Assembly (NCBI RefSeq): GCF_900177425.1
Contig: NZ_LT840184.1
Location: 2,046,238 to 2,110,237, forward strand
Source: Paenibacillus uliginis N3/975
Lineage (GTDB): Bacteria > Bacillota > Bacilli > Paenibacillales > Paenibacillaceae
Length of the DNA: 64,000 nt
Reading direction: 5' to 3'
Below are positions 49,231 to 56,624 of the stretch, in pieces. Each line of letters starts with the position of its first letter. Position 1 is the first letter of the stretch. The position numbers and the translations under genes were made by a program. Under the pieces are notes generated by a model. That model did not search any database. It saw only the letters and a list, made by a program, of their open reading frames with translations, and was not told the origin of the DNA.

Positions 49231-50640
49231 ATGTCTGTAGATTATGCATTGGACAAGTATTTTAATATCACCTTCTCGGATGATAAAACGGTTGCCTATT
49301 TGCAGATGTCAGATTGGGATAAGGATTTCACCTGTAAGATTGAAGCTCTTGAACAGTTTCTTCGAAGTCACAAGATCCGTTATGGGCTCCAGCATGACAC
49401 TTTAAGCCGTATCGTCAGTCATTCGGAAGAGTATCAGTATAGCAGAGCCCCGGTTGCGATCGGGACTGAGCCAGTTCACGGTCAAAACGGACGGATTGAA
49501 TTGAAGATTGAAATGGGAGATCAGCAGAGCCTGCGACCACTTGAAAAGGATGACGGCAAGGTAGATTATAAGGAAGTTATTCGTCTGAACAATGTCAAGA
49601 AGGGACAATTGATCGCAACTCGGATTCCTCCAACGCCAGGAGTACCGGGAACGATGGTTACGGGTGAAGAGATCCCATGCAAACCGGGTAAAGAGGCGCG
49701 TTTCAAGATCGGAAAGAACGTTGTGGTAAATCCTGAACAGACGGCTATGTATGCTGCCATTGACGGACTTTTGACGAAGACGGAAAAGGGGAAGATTAAT
49801 GTATTCCCTGTATACGAGATTAATGGAGATGTCGATTACAGTATTGGCAACATAGATTTTGTGGGAACCGTTGTCATTCGTGGAAATGTACTGTCGGGTT
49901 TCCGTATTAAATGTGCCGGAGACATTCGGGTGACAGGCTTTGTCGAAGGAGCAGAGCTTGATGCGGAAGGCTCTATCGATATATCCGGAGGCATTATCGG
50001 TTACAACAAAGGATACGTAAAAGCCGGGCAAAATGTGAAAAGCGCTTTCGTACAAGATGGAAATGTGATTGTTGGAGCAGATGTAACGGTATCCCAGAGC
50101 ATTATGCATTCCAATATCCGAGCAGGCCAAAATGTTATTTGCAACGGTACTAAGGGTCTGATTGTCGGAGGTGTAATTCAGGCCGGTGAAAAGGTCATTG
50201 CGCGCACAATCGGTAATACGATGTCTACAGCAACGGTCATTGAGGTTGGCGTTCTGCCTGAACTCCGTAATGAACTATCTGAGCTGAGGGCTCAGCTAAA
50301 ACGGCAAGTGGAGAGCATGGATAAAACAGATAAAGCACTCTATTTACTGAATCAGCTGGCAGCGTCTGGTCAGCTTACCCCTGACAAACTTGCGCTTCGA
50401 ATCAAGCTGAATGCCACCAAGAAGTCCAATACAGCGGAACAGAATGAAATCAAGGACAGAATGCTTGAAATTGAACGCATGCTTGAGGATACAGGCAAAG
50501 CCAAAGTAGAAATTATAAAAACGATATACGGCGGGTCCAAGATCGTCATTGGTCGGTATACCCGGTTTATTAAGGATCCGACACAGCGGGTTTCTTTTTA
50601 TTATCATGAAGGTGAAATTGCCATGGTTCCACTGCTGTAA
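49231..50640 (+). CDS. FapA/DUF342-family protein
   Basis: The start is ATG 49231 after GGAAGGGGG; the open frame extends upstream without a better start. The 469-residue product has an N-terminal alpha/beta part with TRIPPTPGVPGTMVTGE, a middle beta-helix-like region of repeats (GDVDYSIGNIDFVGTVVIRGNV, CAGDIRVTGFVEGAEL, GSIDISGGIIG as separate blocks) and a C-terminal coiled coil (ELRNELSELRAQLKRQVE). This matches DUF342/FapA proteins, which often occur in motility loci of Firmicutes. The biochemical function is not established. Confidence 0.82.
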   Translation: MSVDYALDKYFNITFSDDKTVAYLQMSDWDKDFTCKIEALEQFLRSHKIRYGLQHDTLSRIVSHSEEYQYSRAPVAIGTEPVHGQNGRIELKIEMGDQQSLRPLEKDDGKVDYKEVIRLNNVKKGQLIATRIPPTPGVPGTMVTGEEIPCKPGKEARFKIGKNVVVNPEQTAMYAAIDGLLTKTEKGKINVFPVYEINGDVDYSIGNIDFVGTVVIRGNVLSGFRIKCAGDIRVTGFVEGAELDAEGSIDISGGIIGYNKGYVKAGQNVKSAFVQDGNVIVGADVTVSQSIMHSNIRAGQNVICNGTKGLIVGGVIQAGEKVIARTIGNTMSTATVIEVGVLPELRNELSELRAQLKRQVESMDKTDKALYLLNQLAASGQLTPDKLALRIKLNATKKSNTAEQNEIKDRMLEIERMLEDTGKAKVEIIKTIYGGSKIVIGRYTRFIKDPTQRVSFYYHEGEIAMVPLL

Positions 50641-50708
50641 GACAGCCAAGGTGTCTGAATACACGGTGTTCTGTTCAAGTTAATCATGATAGGACGAGGT
50701 GATTTCAC

Positions 50709-51017
50709 TTGAGTTTGAAATCGGTGGAGATGCAAATCGCGGTGCCGCGGACAACGGAGGCAAGCAAAATTCAGCAAGAGCATCATCAGCGTCCTTCTCA
50801 GGATCAGACATTGTTGGCCGGAGAACATATGAAGCAAAGCCGTCAAGCTGCTCAGCGAAGCACAGAAGTCAGCGAAACGGCTGAATCTGCCATCCGTGAT
50901 GATGGCAGCCGTCAAGCACCGGAGGATGGGGGACATTCCTCTGAACAGAAGGAGCATTCGGCAGAGCGGCCTGCGGAACATCCGTATAAAGGTCGTTCTC
51001 TGGATATTTCCCTTTAG
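50709..51017 (+). CDS. Small hydrophilic protein of the flagellar operon end
   Basis: The 102-residue product starts at TTG 50709 after GAGGTGA (50696-50702). Its N-terminus (SLKSVEMQIAVPRTTEASKIQQEH) is of a type I have seen in small unnamed proteins next to sigD in other Firmicutes; the rest is Ser/Glu/Gln/His-rich and probably disordered. There is no membrane segment. I cannot assign a function. The spacing and strand keep it in the operon. Confidence 0.7.
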   Translation: MSLKSVEMQIAVPRTTEASKIQQEHHQRPSQDQTLLAGEHMKQSRQAAQRSTEVSETAESAIRDDGSRQAPEDGGHSSEQKEHSAERPAEHPYKGRSLDISL

Positions 51018-51049
51018 AGCAAATCATTGGCACAAAGGAGTTAATTGTT

Positions 51050-51592
51050 TTGGACTCATGGATATATATCGTACTCCTGGGCATTGGAGCAGTGCTATAT
51101 GCTTTAATGCTGCCTAAGCGTCGTGAAGAGACGGTTAAAAGTGAGCAAGTCGTCAAAGAAATGGAGTCTACCTTGGAGCAATACATGGGAGAAGTGCAGC
51201 TCGAGAATGAGCAGCTGCTCGACCTGGTTGGACAGATGAAGCAAGAGCAGACTGCCAAGCAGACAGCTCAGCAGGAGCAGTTAAATGAAATGCGCCATAG
51301 ATTGCTTGCTGTGGAACAGCAGCTTGCATCCACTGAAGGACGTCTGAGATCGGCGGAAACGCTTTTAGCGTCTGTGCCAGTTAATATCTCAGCCACCGAG
51401 GCTGCGGAAGCGGTAGAAGCGGCTGATAAAGCGAGTCAACCGCATATCAATTCAATCAAAAGCCGTTACACCGAGCTGTTTGATATGTATGAAGCGGGCA
51501 GATCTATTGATATGATAGCCAAATCTGCTGGAATGCAGCGGGGTGAGGTGCAGTTGATCATACAATTGGCTAAACAGGAGGAATCACCGTGA
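51050..51592 (+). CDS. SwrB-like membrane and coiled-coil protein
   Basis: The 180-residue product starts at TTG 51050 after AAAGGAG. It has one N-terminal membrane segment (about 4-20), a long coiled coil (about 28-105) and a C-terminal helix-turn-helix-like segment (DMYEAGRSIDMIAKSAGMQRG, VQLIIQLAK). This layout and position after sigD resemble B. subtilis SwrB (YlxL), which promotes assembly of the flagellar export apparatus, and DUF6115 proteins. Sequence similarity to SwrB could not be tested, so the functional call is tentative. It overlaps the next gene by 4 nt. Confidence 0.65.
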   Translation: MDSWIYIVLLGIGAVLYALMLPKRREETVKSEQVVKEMESTLEQYMGEVQLENEQLLDLVGQMKQEQTAKQTAQQEQLNEMRHRLLAVEQQLASTEGRLRSAETLLASVPVNISATEAAEAVEAADKASQPHINSIKSRYTELFDMYEAGRSIDMIAKSAGMQRGEVQLIIQLAKQEESP

Positions 51593-52203
51593 TCAAGAAC
51601 CGTGTCTTTATGTTGGGTCTTGGTATCGGTCTCGTCGTTGGTGCCGTACTTCTGCAGCTCATGCTAATGGGAGAACGAGCCATGTCTTCTTCACAGCCGC
51701 AGGACAAGCAATGGACCCAAGAGCAGATTGAGGAAGCAGCAAAAGCAATGGATATGAAAGTGGTAAATAGCTCCGAAGAGTTGATGACGGAGGAGCAGTG
51801 GAAAGAAAAGATGAAGAATGAGAGCGGGAAGATGACGGGGACAGCCGTAAAACCGCCCGCTAAAGCTACAGAGACCAAACAACCGGATTCACCTCAAACG
51901 CCTGAGAAGCCAGGCAATGTGAAGAAGGACCCTGCAGCACCTGCCGTTAAGGATCCCACTTCGCCCAAAGAGCCCGATTCAACTAAAATCCGATATGTCA
52001 TTTCCGGTGGAAGCAATTTGAGCGATGTGGCGAACGGTTTACAAAAAGCAGGGGTTATAGAGGATAAACAAGCTTTTATAGATGAAGCTACTGCTCAAAA
52101 AATTAATAAATTCATACAAAGAGGAACCTATACCTTTACAGCTGGTGAAGAGCTGGATTCAATCATTCAAAAAATTACTGAAAAACCGTCCACCAGCCGC
52201 TAG
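51589..52203 (+). CDS. Membrane-anchored protein with an MltG/YceG N-terminal-like module
   Basis: The 204-residue product starts at GTG 51589 after GGAGGAATC. It has an N-terminal membrane anchor (about 6-27), a Pro/Lys/Thr-rich spacer (about 75-135) and a C-terminal module (SGGSNLSDVANGLQKAGVI, RGTYTFTAGEELDSIIQKI) that resembles the LysM-like domain preceding the catalytic part of the endolytic transglycosylase MltG. The catalytic YceG domain is absent. It may bind peptidoglycan, but this is not shown. It is the last gene of the flagellar operon and its final codons form part of the terminator. Confidence 0.65.
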   Translation: MIKNRVFMLGLGIGLVVGAVLLQLMLMGERAMSSSQPQDKQWTQEQIEEAAKAMDMKVVNSSEELMTEEQWKEKMKNESGKMTGTAVKPPAKATETKQPDSPQTPEKPGNVKKDPAAPAVKDPTSPKEPDSTKIRYVISGGSNLSDVANGLQKAGVIEDKQAFIDEATAQKINKFIQRGTYTFTAGEELDSIIQKITEKPSTSR

Positions 52204-52221
52204 GTTGCAGACGGTTTTTCT
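52181..52221 (+). terminator. Terminator of the fla/che operon
   Basis: AAAAACCGTC (52181-52190) pairs perfectly with GACGGTTTTT (52210-52219), with a 19-nt loop. The left arm and the stop codon of the last gene lie inside the structure. It is the first convincing intrinsic terminator after flgB, consistent with one long operon. Confidence 0.8.
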
Positions 52222-52227
52222 TAAATC

Positions 52228-52323
52228 ATAAGAAAGTATAAGATTGAATTATTTACTTGGCTTATATTTCTCGTAGAAACGCTGTCGCCCTTTAAAAAGG
52301 ACGACCAAGTTGTTTTTACTTGT
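52228..52323 (+). repeat. Structured intergenic element, copy A (upstream of rpsB)
   Basis: Hairpin I is closed by ATAAG (52228-52232) and CTTAT (52261-52265). The junction TCGTA is at 52271-52275. Hairpin II is closed by AGAAAC (52275-52280) and GTTTTT (52312-52317) with a G-T pair, and has an inner stem GTCG/CGAC (52284-52287/52302-52305) over CCTT/AAGG. It shares long identical blocks with copies B1 and C. It lies after the flagellar terminator and just upstream of the rpsB promoter, so it is not part of the rpsB mRNA made from that promoter. Confidence 0.8.
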
Positions 52324-52333
52324 CATAATAGCA

Positions 52334-52362
52334 TTGCATCTGCCTTCCAATTATGGTATAGT
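52334..52362 (+). promoter_or_regulatory. Sigma-A type promoter of rpsB
   Basis: TTGCAT (52334-52339) and TATAGT (52357-52362) are 17 bp apart, with a TG dinucleotide one base before the -10 element. This is one of the best promoters in the window. Confidence 0.75.
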
Positions 52363-52390
52363 AATTGACGGTGTTAAAACACACGCTAAG

Positions 52391-52440
52391 AGATTTCGTT
52401 AAGGGTGCTTCCGGACTGGAAGTCTTAACGGAAAATGACC
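52391..52440 (+). promoter_or_regulatory. rpsB leader hairpin, candidate regulatory RNA
   Basis: ATTTCGTTAAG (52393-52403) pairs with CTTAACGGAAA (52424-52434), one G-T pair, and encloses a second stem CTTCC/GGAAG (52408-52412/52418-52422). There is no T-run. It lies in the 120-nt leader between the rpsB promoter and its ribosome binding site. Autoregulation by S2 is known for rpsB in some bacteria, but whether this structure does so is not known. Confidence 0.5.
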
Positions 52441-52484
52441 TTGGCGGAGGGCACACAAAAACCAAACTTAGGAGGTGTGTGAAG

Positions 52485-53183
52485 ATGGCAGTTATCTCCA
52501 TGAAGCAGCTTTTGGAAGCTGGGGTTCACTTCGGTCACCAGACTCGTCGTTGGAATCCAAAAATGGACAAATATATCTTCACTGAAAGAAACGGTATTTA
52601 CATTATTGACCTGCAAAAAACGGTCAAGAAAGTAGAAGAAGCTTTTAACTTTGTGAAAAACGTAGCTGGCGAGAACGGAACAATTCTGTTCGTCGGAACA
52701 AAGAAACAAGCTCAAGATTCCGTGAAAGAAGAAGCAGAACGTTGCGGTATGTACTACATTAACCAACGTTGGCTCGGCGGAACTCTGACCAACTTCGAAA
52801 CGATCCAAAAACGTATCAACCGTTTGAAAGAACTTGAGAAGTGGGAAGAAGACGGCACTTTCGAAGTATTGCCTAAGAAAGAAGTTATCCTTCTCCGCAA
52901 AGAGAAAGATCGTCTTGAGAAATTCCTGGGCGGTATTAAGAACATGAAGGGTCTTCCAAGCGCTCTGTTCATCATCGATCCTCGTAAAGAGCGTATCGCT
53001 GTTGCAGAAGCACGTAAATTGGGTATCCCAATCGTTGGTATCGTTGACACCAACTGTGATCCGGACGAAATCGACTATGTTATCCCAGGTAACGACGACG
53101 CGATCCGCGCTGTTAAATTGCTGACAGGTAAAATGGCCGATGCAGTTGTAGAAGCTCATCAGGGCGAAGAAACAACAGCCTAA
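52485..53183 (+). CDS. rpsB: 30S ribosomal protein S2
   Basis: The 232-residue product starts MAVISMKQLLEAGVHFGHQTRRWNPKM at ATG 52485 behind AGGAGGTG (52470-52477); the open frame extends 120 nt upstream through the leader without a ribosome binding site. The family blocks YIFTERNGIYIIDLQKT, FVGTKKQAQDSV, NQRWLGGTLTNF and IPIVGIVDTNCDPD are present. It heads the rpsB-tsf-pyrH-frr region. A terminator-like hairpin separates it from tsf. Confidence 0.97.
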   Translation: MAVISMKQLLEAGVHFGHQTRRWNPKMDKYIFTERNGIYIIDLQKTVKKVEEAFNFVKNVAGENGTILFVGTKKQAQDSVKEEAERCGMYYINQRWLGGTLTNFETIQKRINRLKELEKWEEDGTFEVLPKKEVILLRKEKDRLEKFLGGIKNMKGLPSALFIIDPRKERIAVAEARKLGIPIVGIVDTNCDPDEIDYVIPGNDDAIRAVKLLTGKMADAVVEAHQGEETTA

Positions 53184-53216
53184 TTACGGTTGCACGTATA
53201 AAGAATGAATTAAATG

Positions 53217-53262
53217 AAAAGGGTGGTTGGTAGGTGGATAACCTCTCACTACCCTTTTTTTA
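53217..53262 (+). terminator. Terminator or attenuator between rpsB and tsf
   Basis: AAAAGGGT (53217-53224) pairs with ACCCTTTT (53251-53258), an inner AGGT/ACCT stem is at 53232-53244, and a T-run follows. No clear promoter was found for tsf downstream, so partial readthrough is likely. Confidence 0.75.
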
Positions 53263-53330
53263 AGGTCAGAATGTGAAAAAATGCTGGAAACGCAGCATGA
53301 TAAAGTTAATTATAATTGGAGGGAATTTCA

Positions 53331-53981
53331 ATGGCAGTATCAGCTAGTGCGGTAAAAGAGCTTCGTGAAAGAACAGGCGCAGGTATGCTTGATTGCAAAA
53401 AAGCGCTCGACGAAACAAATGGTGATATCGACAAAGCGATCGCGCTTCTTCGCGAAAAAGGTTTGTCTGCAGCTGCTAATAAAGCAGGACGTATCGCTAC
53501 TGAAGGTGTTGTAGAATCTTACATCCACGGCGGCGGACGCATCGGCGTTCTCGTTGAAATCAACTGCGAAACCGACTTTGTTGGTAAAACAGATCAATTC
53601 AAAGAGTTTGCACGTGATATCGCTATGCACATCGCAGCGGCAAGCCCGAAATATGTTCGTCGTGAAGAAGTTCCTGCTGATGAGTTGGAAAAAGAAAAAG
53701 AAATCTTGAAAGCTCAAGCACTTAACGAAGGCAAGCCTGAGAAAATCGTTGAAAAAATGGTTGAAGGCCGCATCAACAAGTACTATGAAGAGTACTGCCT
53801 GCTTGATCAGTCTTTCGTTAAAGATCCAGACAAAACAATCAGCACACTGTTGAACGAAAAAATCAGCACGATCGGTGAAAACATCTCCATTCGTCGTTTT
53901 GTCCGCTACGAGCTGGGTGAAGGTCTTGAGAAGAAGCAAGAAAACTTCGCAGAAGAAGTTATGGCCCAAGTGAATAAATAA
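53331..53981 (+). CDS. tsf: Translation elongation factor Ts, short form
   Basis: EF-Ts recycles EF-Tu by nucleotide exchange. The start is ATG 53331 after GGAGGG, giving MAVSASAVKELRERTGAGMLDCKKAL. The N-terminal UBA-like part and the essential ETDFVGK motif are present. At 216 residues it is much shorter than the 290 or so of B. subtilis and E. coli, lacking part of the second core and coiled-coil region, and closer in size to the Thermus protein. The frame looks intact, so this is a compact form rather than a truncation. Confidence 0.96.
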   Translation: MAVSASAVKELRERTGAGMLDCKKALDETNGDIDKAIALLREKGLSAAANKAGRIATEGVVESYIHGGGRIGVLVEINCETDFVGKTDQFKEFARDIAMHIAAASPKYVRREEVPADELEKEKEILKAQALNEGKPEKIVEKMVEGRINKYYEEYCLLDQSFVKDPDKTISTLLNEKISTIGENISIRRFVRYELGEGLEKKQENFAEEVMAQVNK

Positions 53982-54002
53982 GCCGATCAGGCTAAACATA
54001 GC

Positions 54003-54043
54003 TTTAAAAAAGAGTGGAACACTTCGTGTTCCTTCTTTTTTAA
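54003..54043 (+). terminator. Intrinsic terminator of tsf
   Basis: TTTAAAAAAG at the left pairs with CTTTTTTAAA at the right around a perfect GGAACAC/GTGTTCC stem (54016-54022/54026-54032) with a 3-nt loop. Confidence 0.85.
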
Positions 54044-54142
54044 AAATATAAGGAAGTATAACATTTCAGTTATACTTGGCTTATATTTCTCGCAGAAACG
54101 ATCATCGTTCTTTGATAAGGACGACGAAGTCGTTTCTACTTG
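54044..54142 (+). repeat. Structured intergenic element, copy B1 (upstream of pyrH)
   Basis: This is the most regular copy. Hairpin I consists of AAATATAAG (54044-54052) with CTTATATTT (54080-54088) and an inner perfect stem AAGTATAAC (54054-54062) with GTTATACTT (54069-54077). The TCGCA junction is at 54090-54094. Hairpin II is closed by AGAAACG (54094-54100) and CGTTTCT (54131-54137), with an inner TCGTTCTT/AAGGACGA stem. It starts right after the tsf terminator and is followed by two further copies. Confidence 0.85.
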
Positions 54143-54251
54143 GATATAGGAAGGTAGAAACACCATAGGAGACGGCTTCCCTATATCGCAAGAAAAACTT
54201 CCGCTTAAAGCGGTCTGTCTCCTTTGGGATACATCGATATATGTTTTTCTT
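54143..54251 (+). repeat. Structured intergenic element, copy B2 (divergent subfamily)
   Basis: The sequence differs widely from B1 but keeps the plan: hairpin I GATATAGG (54143-54150) with CCTATATC (54180-54187), junction TCGCA (54186-54190), hairpin II AGAAAAAC (54191-54198) with GTTTTTCT (54243-54250), all perfectly paired. A CCGCT/AGCGG stem and the block GCGGTCTGTCTCCT lie inside hairpin II. Confidence 0.75.
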
Positions 54252-54253
54252 TA

Positions 54254-54362
54254 GAGATAAGAAAGTGTGAAAATCCGGAGTAAAGACTACCCTTATCTCG
54301 TAGGAACAACTTCATCTAAAAGGCGGTCTGCTTCCTAGAAGGTGTGTCGATAGACGTTTCCT
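54254..54362 (+). repeat. Structured intergenic element, copy B3 (divergent subfamily)
   Basis: Hairpin I is GAGATAAG (54254-54261) with CTTATCTC (54292-54299), perfectly paired. The junction TCGTA is at 54298-54302. Hairpin II is closed by AGGAA (54302-54306) with TTCCT (54358-54362). The inner block GCGGTCTGCTTCCT is shared with copy B2, so B2 and B3 form a subfamily. It lies about 120 bp before the pyrH start. Confidence 0.72.
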
Positions 54363-54482
54363 TTGCGAAACGGATGTTTTTACCCGATTTTTATAAGCCG
54401 TCAAGCAGTGTTTTGCGTCTGTCTGTCGTTTTTCAAACGGGCGTCTTTCGAAAGGCGCCGTCTTAAAGTGGAGGGTAATCAT
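54363..54482 (+). other. pyrH upstream region
   Basis: This stretch between copy B3 and pyrH has a small hairpin (GCGTCTTTC pairing with GAAAGGCGC around 54441-54458) and the ribosome binding site GGAGGG (54470-54475). The open reading frame in phase with pyrH has no good start here. I found no convincing promoter. Confidence 0.4.
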
Positions 54483-55211
54483 TTGGAACAGCCTGTATTT
54501 AAACGAGTTATTTTGAAGGTCAGCGGGGAATCCCTGTCAGGCCAGAACGGTTATGGAATCGACGCCGAGACCATTACTTCCATCGCTGAACAAGTTCAAG
54601 AAGTTGTTGCGCTTGGCGTAGAAGTAGCGATTGTGTGCGGTGGGGGCAACATTTGGCGCGGCATCGCCGGCAGTGCGAACGGTATCGACCGTGCAACGGC
54701 TGATTACATGGGGATGCTTGCAACGGTGATGAACTCATTGGCTCTTCAGGATGCACTGGAACAGATCGGTGTGCCTACCCGGGTTCAAACATCAATCTCC
54801 ATGCAACAAATCGCTGAGCCTTACATTCGCCGCAGAGCGATCCGTCACCTGGAAAAAGGACGCGTCGTTATTTTTGCGGCAGGAACAGGTAACCCGTATT
54901 TCTCAACAGATACAACGGCTGCTCTAAGAGCTGCTGAAATCGAAGCCGAAGTTATTCTTATGGCGAAAAACAAAGTGGATGGCGTTTATTCAGCTGATCC
55001 ATTCAAGGATGAAACGGCTGAGAAGTATGAACAACTTACTTACCTTGATGTGTTGAATAAAAACCTGGGTGTTATGGATTCAACAGCATCCTCATTATGC
55101 ATGGACAATAACATTCCGCTTATTGTATTTGCAATTACTGAGCAAGGTAATATTAAACGAGTCGTTCTTGGCGAGAAGATCGGGACGATCGTTAAAGGGA
55201 GTGTAGACTAA
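54483..55211 (+). CDS. pyrH: UMP kinase
   Basis: PyrH phosphorylates UMP to UDP. The start is TTG 54483, 7 nt after GGAGGG, giving MEQPVFKRVILKVSGESLSG and 242 residues, the usual length. The amino acid kinase fold shows VILKVSGESL, VCGGGNIWRG, the GNPYFSTDTTAALRA block, AKNKVDGVYSADP and LDVLNKNLGVMDSTA. The stop overlaps the frr start by 1 nt (TAATG), so the two are coupled. Confidence 0.96.
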   Translation: MEQPVFKRVILKVSGESLSGQNGYGIDAETITSIAEQVQEVVALGVEVAIVCGGGNIWRGIAGSANGIDRATADYMGMLATVMNSLALQDALEQIGVPTRVQTSISMQQIAEPYIRRRAIRHLEKGRVVIFAAGTGNPYFSTDTTAALRAAEIEAEVILMAKNKVDGVYSADPFKDETAEKYEQLTYLDVLNKNLGVMDSTASSLCMDNNIPLIVFAITEQGNIKRVVLGEKIGTIVKGSVD

Positions 55212-55765
55212 TGCCACAAACGGTGAAGAAAAATGCAGAAGAACGCATGGAAAAAGCGATTCTGTCATTAAAACGCGATCTCGCTACTCTGCGAGCCGGC
55301 CGGGCTAGTTCATCTCTGCTCGACCGAATTCAAGTAGAATATTACGGGGCTCCAACCCCGATTAACCAGCTCGCTAATATCACGACACCGGATTCCCGCA
55401 CGCTGATGATTCAGCCTTGGGATAAATCTTCGCTCGGTGATATTGAGAAGGCCATTATGAAATCTGATCTGGGATTGACACCGGCAAATGATGGTAATCA
55501 AATTCGTTTGTCGATTCCTGCTCTAACAGAAGAGCGCAGAACAGATCTAGTCAAAATGACGAAGAAATTCGGCGAGGAAGCGAAAGTGGCCATCCGCAAC
55601 ATTCGCCGGGATGCCAACGACGACATTAAAAAACTGGAGAAAACCGATATTTCCGAGGATGAGTCACGGAGACATCAGGAAGATATCCAGAAGGCTACGG
55701 ATAAATATATCGCAGAAGTCGACAAAGTGCTCGTTGCTAAAGAAAAAGAAATCATGGAAGTATAA
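55211..55765 (+). CDS. frr: Ribosome recycling factor
   Basis: RRF splits post-termination ribosomes with EF-G. The 184-residue product has the family blocks LATLRAGRASSSLLDRIQVEYYG, TPINQLANI, PALTEERRTDLVKM and RNIRRDANDDIKKLEK. Its length is typical. The ATG overlaps the pyrH stop. Confidence 0.97.
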   Translation: MPQTVKKNAEERMEKAILSLKRDLATLRAGRASSSLLDRIQVEYYGAPTPINQLANITTPDSRTLMIQPWDKSSLGDIEKAIMKSDLGLTPANDGNQIRLSIPALTEERRTDLVKMTKKFGEEAKVAIRNIRRDANDDIKKLEKTDISEDESRRHQEDIQKATDKYIAEVDKVLVAKEKEIMEV

Positions 55766-55809
55766 GAGACTTCGGCCCCTCCGGTAAAGGTGGGGTTTGT
55801 CTCTTTTTT
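55764..55809 (+). terminator. Intrinsic terminator after frr
   Basis: AAGAGAC (55764-55770) pairs with GTCTCTT (55799-55805), with an inner CCCC/GGGG stem and a T-run. It overlaps the frr stop and ends before the uppS ribosome binding site. Confidence 0.8.
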
Positions 55810-55837
55810 GCAGAAAGATGCCTGGAGGAAATTTGGA

Positions 55838-56605
55838 ATGATCAAACGGGTTCGATCGTGGTTGAATCAGGAGAACAGTCAGCAGGCGCCCCGGCTCTCT
55901 CCGGACAACATCCCTCATCATGTGGCCATTATTATGGACGGCAACGGCCGCTGGGCTAAGAAACGCGGGTTACCGCGTATTTTTGGACACCAGAGCGGTA
56001 TGAAGGCTGTCAAAAAAGCTACTATTGCGGCGGATAATTTGGGGATCAAAATTTTGACGATGTATGCTTTTTCAACGGAAAACTGGAAGCGTCCCAAGGA
56101 TGAGGTCGATTTCCTGATGAAGCTTCCGCAGGAGTTTCTGGCGATTGAGTTGGAAGAATTGATAGAGAAAAACGTCCGGGTAACGATGATGGGCCATCCG
56201 GAAGATCTTCCCTCGCATACGCTGGAGGCCATGCAAGAAGCGGTTGCAAGGACGGCGAATAATGATGGGCTTGTTTTGAATTTTGCGTTGAATTACGGCA
56301 GCCGCAAGGAGATCACCGAATGTGTCAAAGCGTTGGGGCGGGACATTGGCGAGGGGACCCTTCGGCCTGAGGATATTACCGAAGAACTGATAGGCAAAAG
56401 GCTTCTTTCGGGCGATCTACCAGATCCGGACTTGTTAATCCGAACGAGCGGTGAACTACGGCTCAGCAATTTTATGCTGTGGCAGCTCGCATACAGCGAA
56501 TTATGGTTTACCGATGTTTTATGGCCTGAGTTTACCAGTGAACATTTGGTTGAAGCTGTTGCTGAATATCAACACAGAACAAGACGCTACGGCGGTCTAA
56601 AGTAG
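55838..56605 (+). CDS. uppS: Undecaprenyl diphosphate synthase (cis-prenyltransferase)
   Basis: UppS makes the C55 lipid carrier for cell wall synthesis. The start is ATG 55838 after TGGAGGAA; the upstream open frame runs through the frr terminator. The 255-residue product has HHVAIIMDGNGRWAKKRG, the YAFSTENWKRP block, FALNYGSRKEI and the C-terminal DLLIRTSGELRLSNFMLWQ, SELWFTDVLWPEF motifs. Confidence 0.96.
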   Translation: MIKRVRSWLNQENSQQAPRLSPDNIPHHVAIIMDGNGRWAKKRGLPRIFGHQSGMKAVKKATIAADNLGIKILTMYAFSTENWKRPKDEVDFLMKLPQEFLAIELEELIEKNVRVTMMGHPEDLPSHTLEAMQEAVARTANNDGLVLNFALNYGSRKEITECVKALGRDIGEGTLRPEDITEELIGKRLLSGDLPDPDLLIRTSGELRLSNFMLWQLAYSELWFTDVLWPEFTSEHLVEAVAEYQHRTRRYGGLK

Positions 56606-56624
56606 TTATGGAGGATGGGACGTA

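Noticed and set aside
52425..53159. Long minus-strand frame of 244 residues opposite rpsB
   Set aside because: It is a Phe-rich antisense mirror of S2; the plus-strand gene is certain.
53311..53316. TATAAT just before tsf as a promoter
   Set aside because: It almost touches the ribosome binding site, so a transcript starting from it would begin within or after the ribosome binding site.
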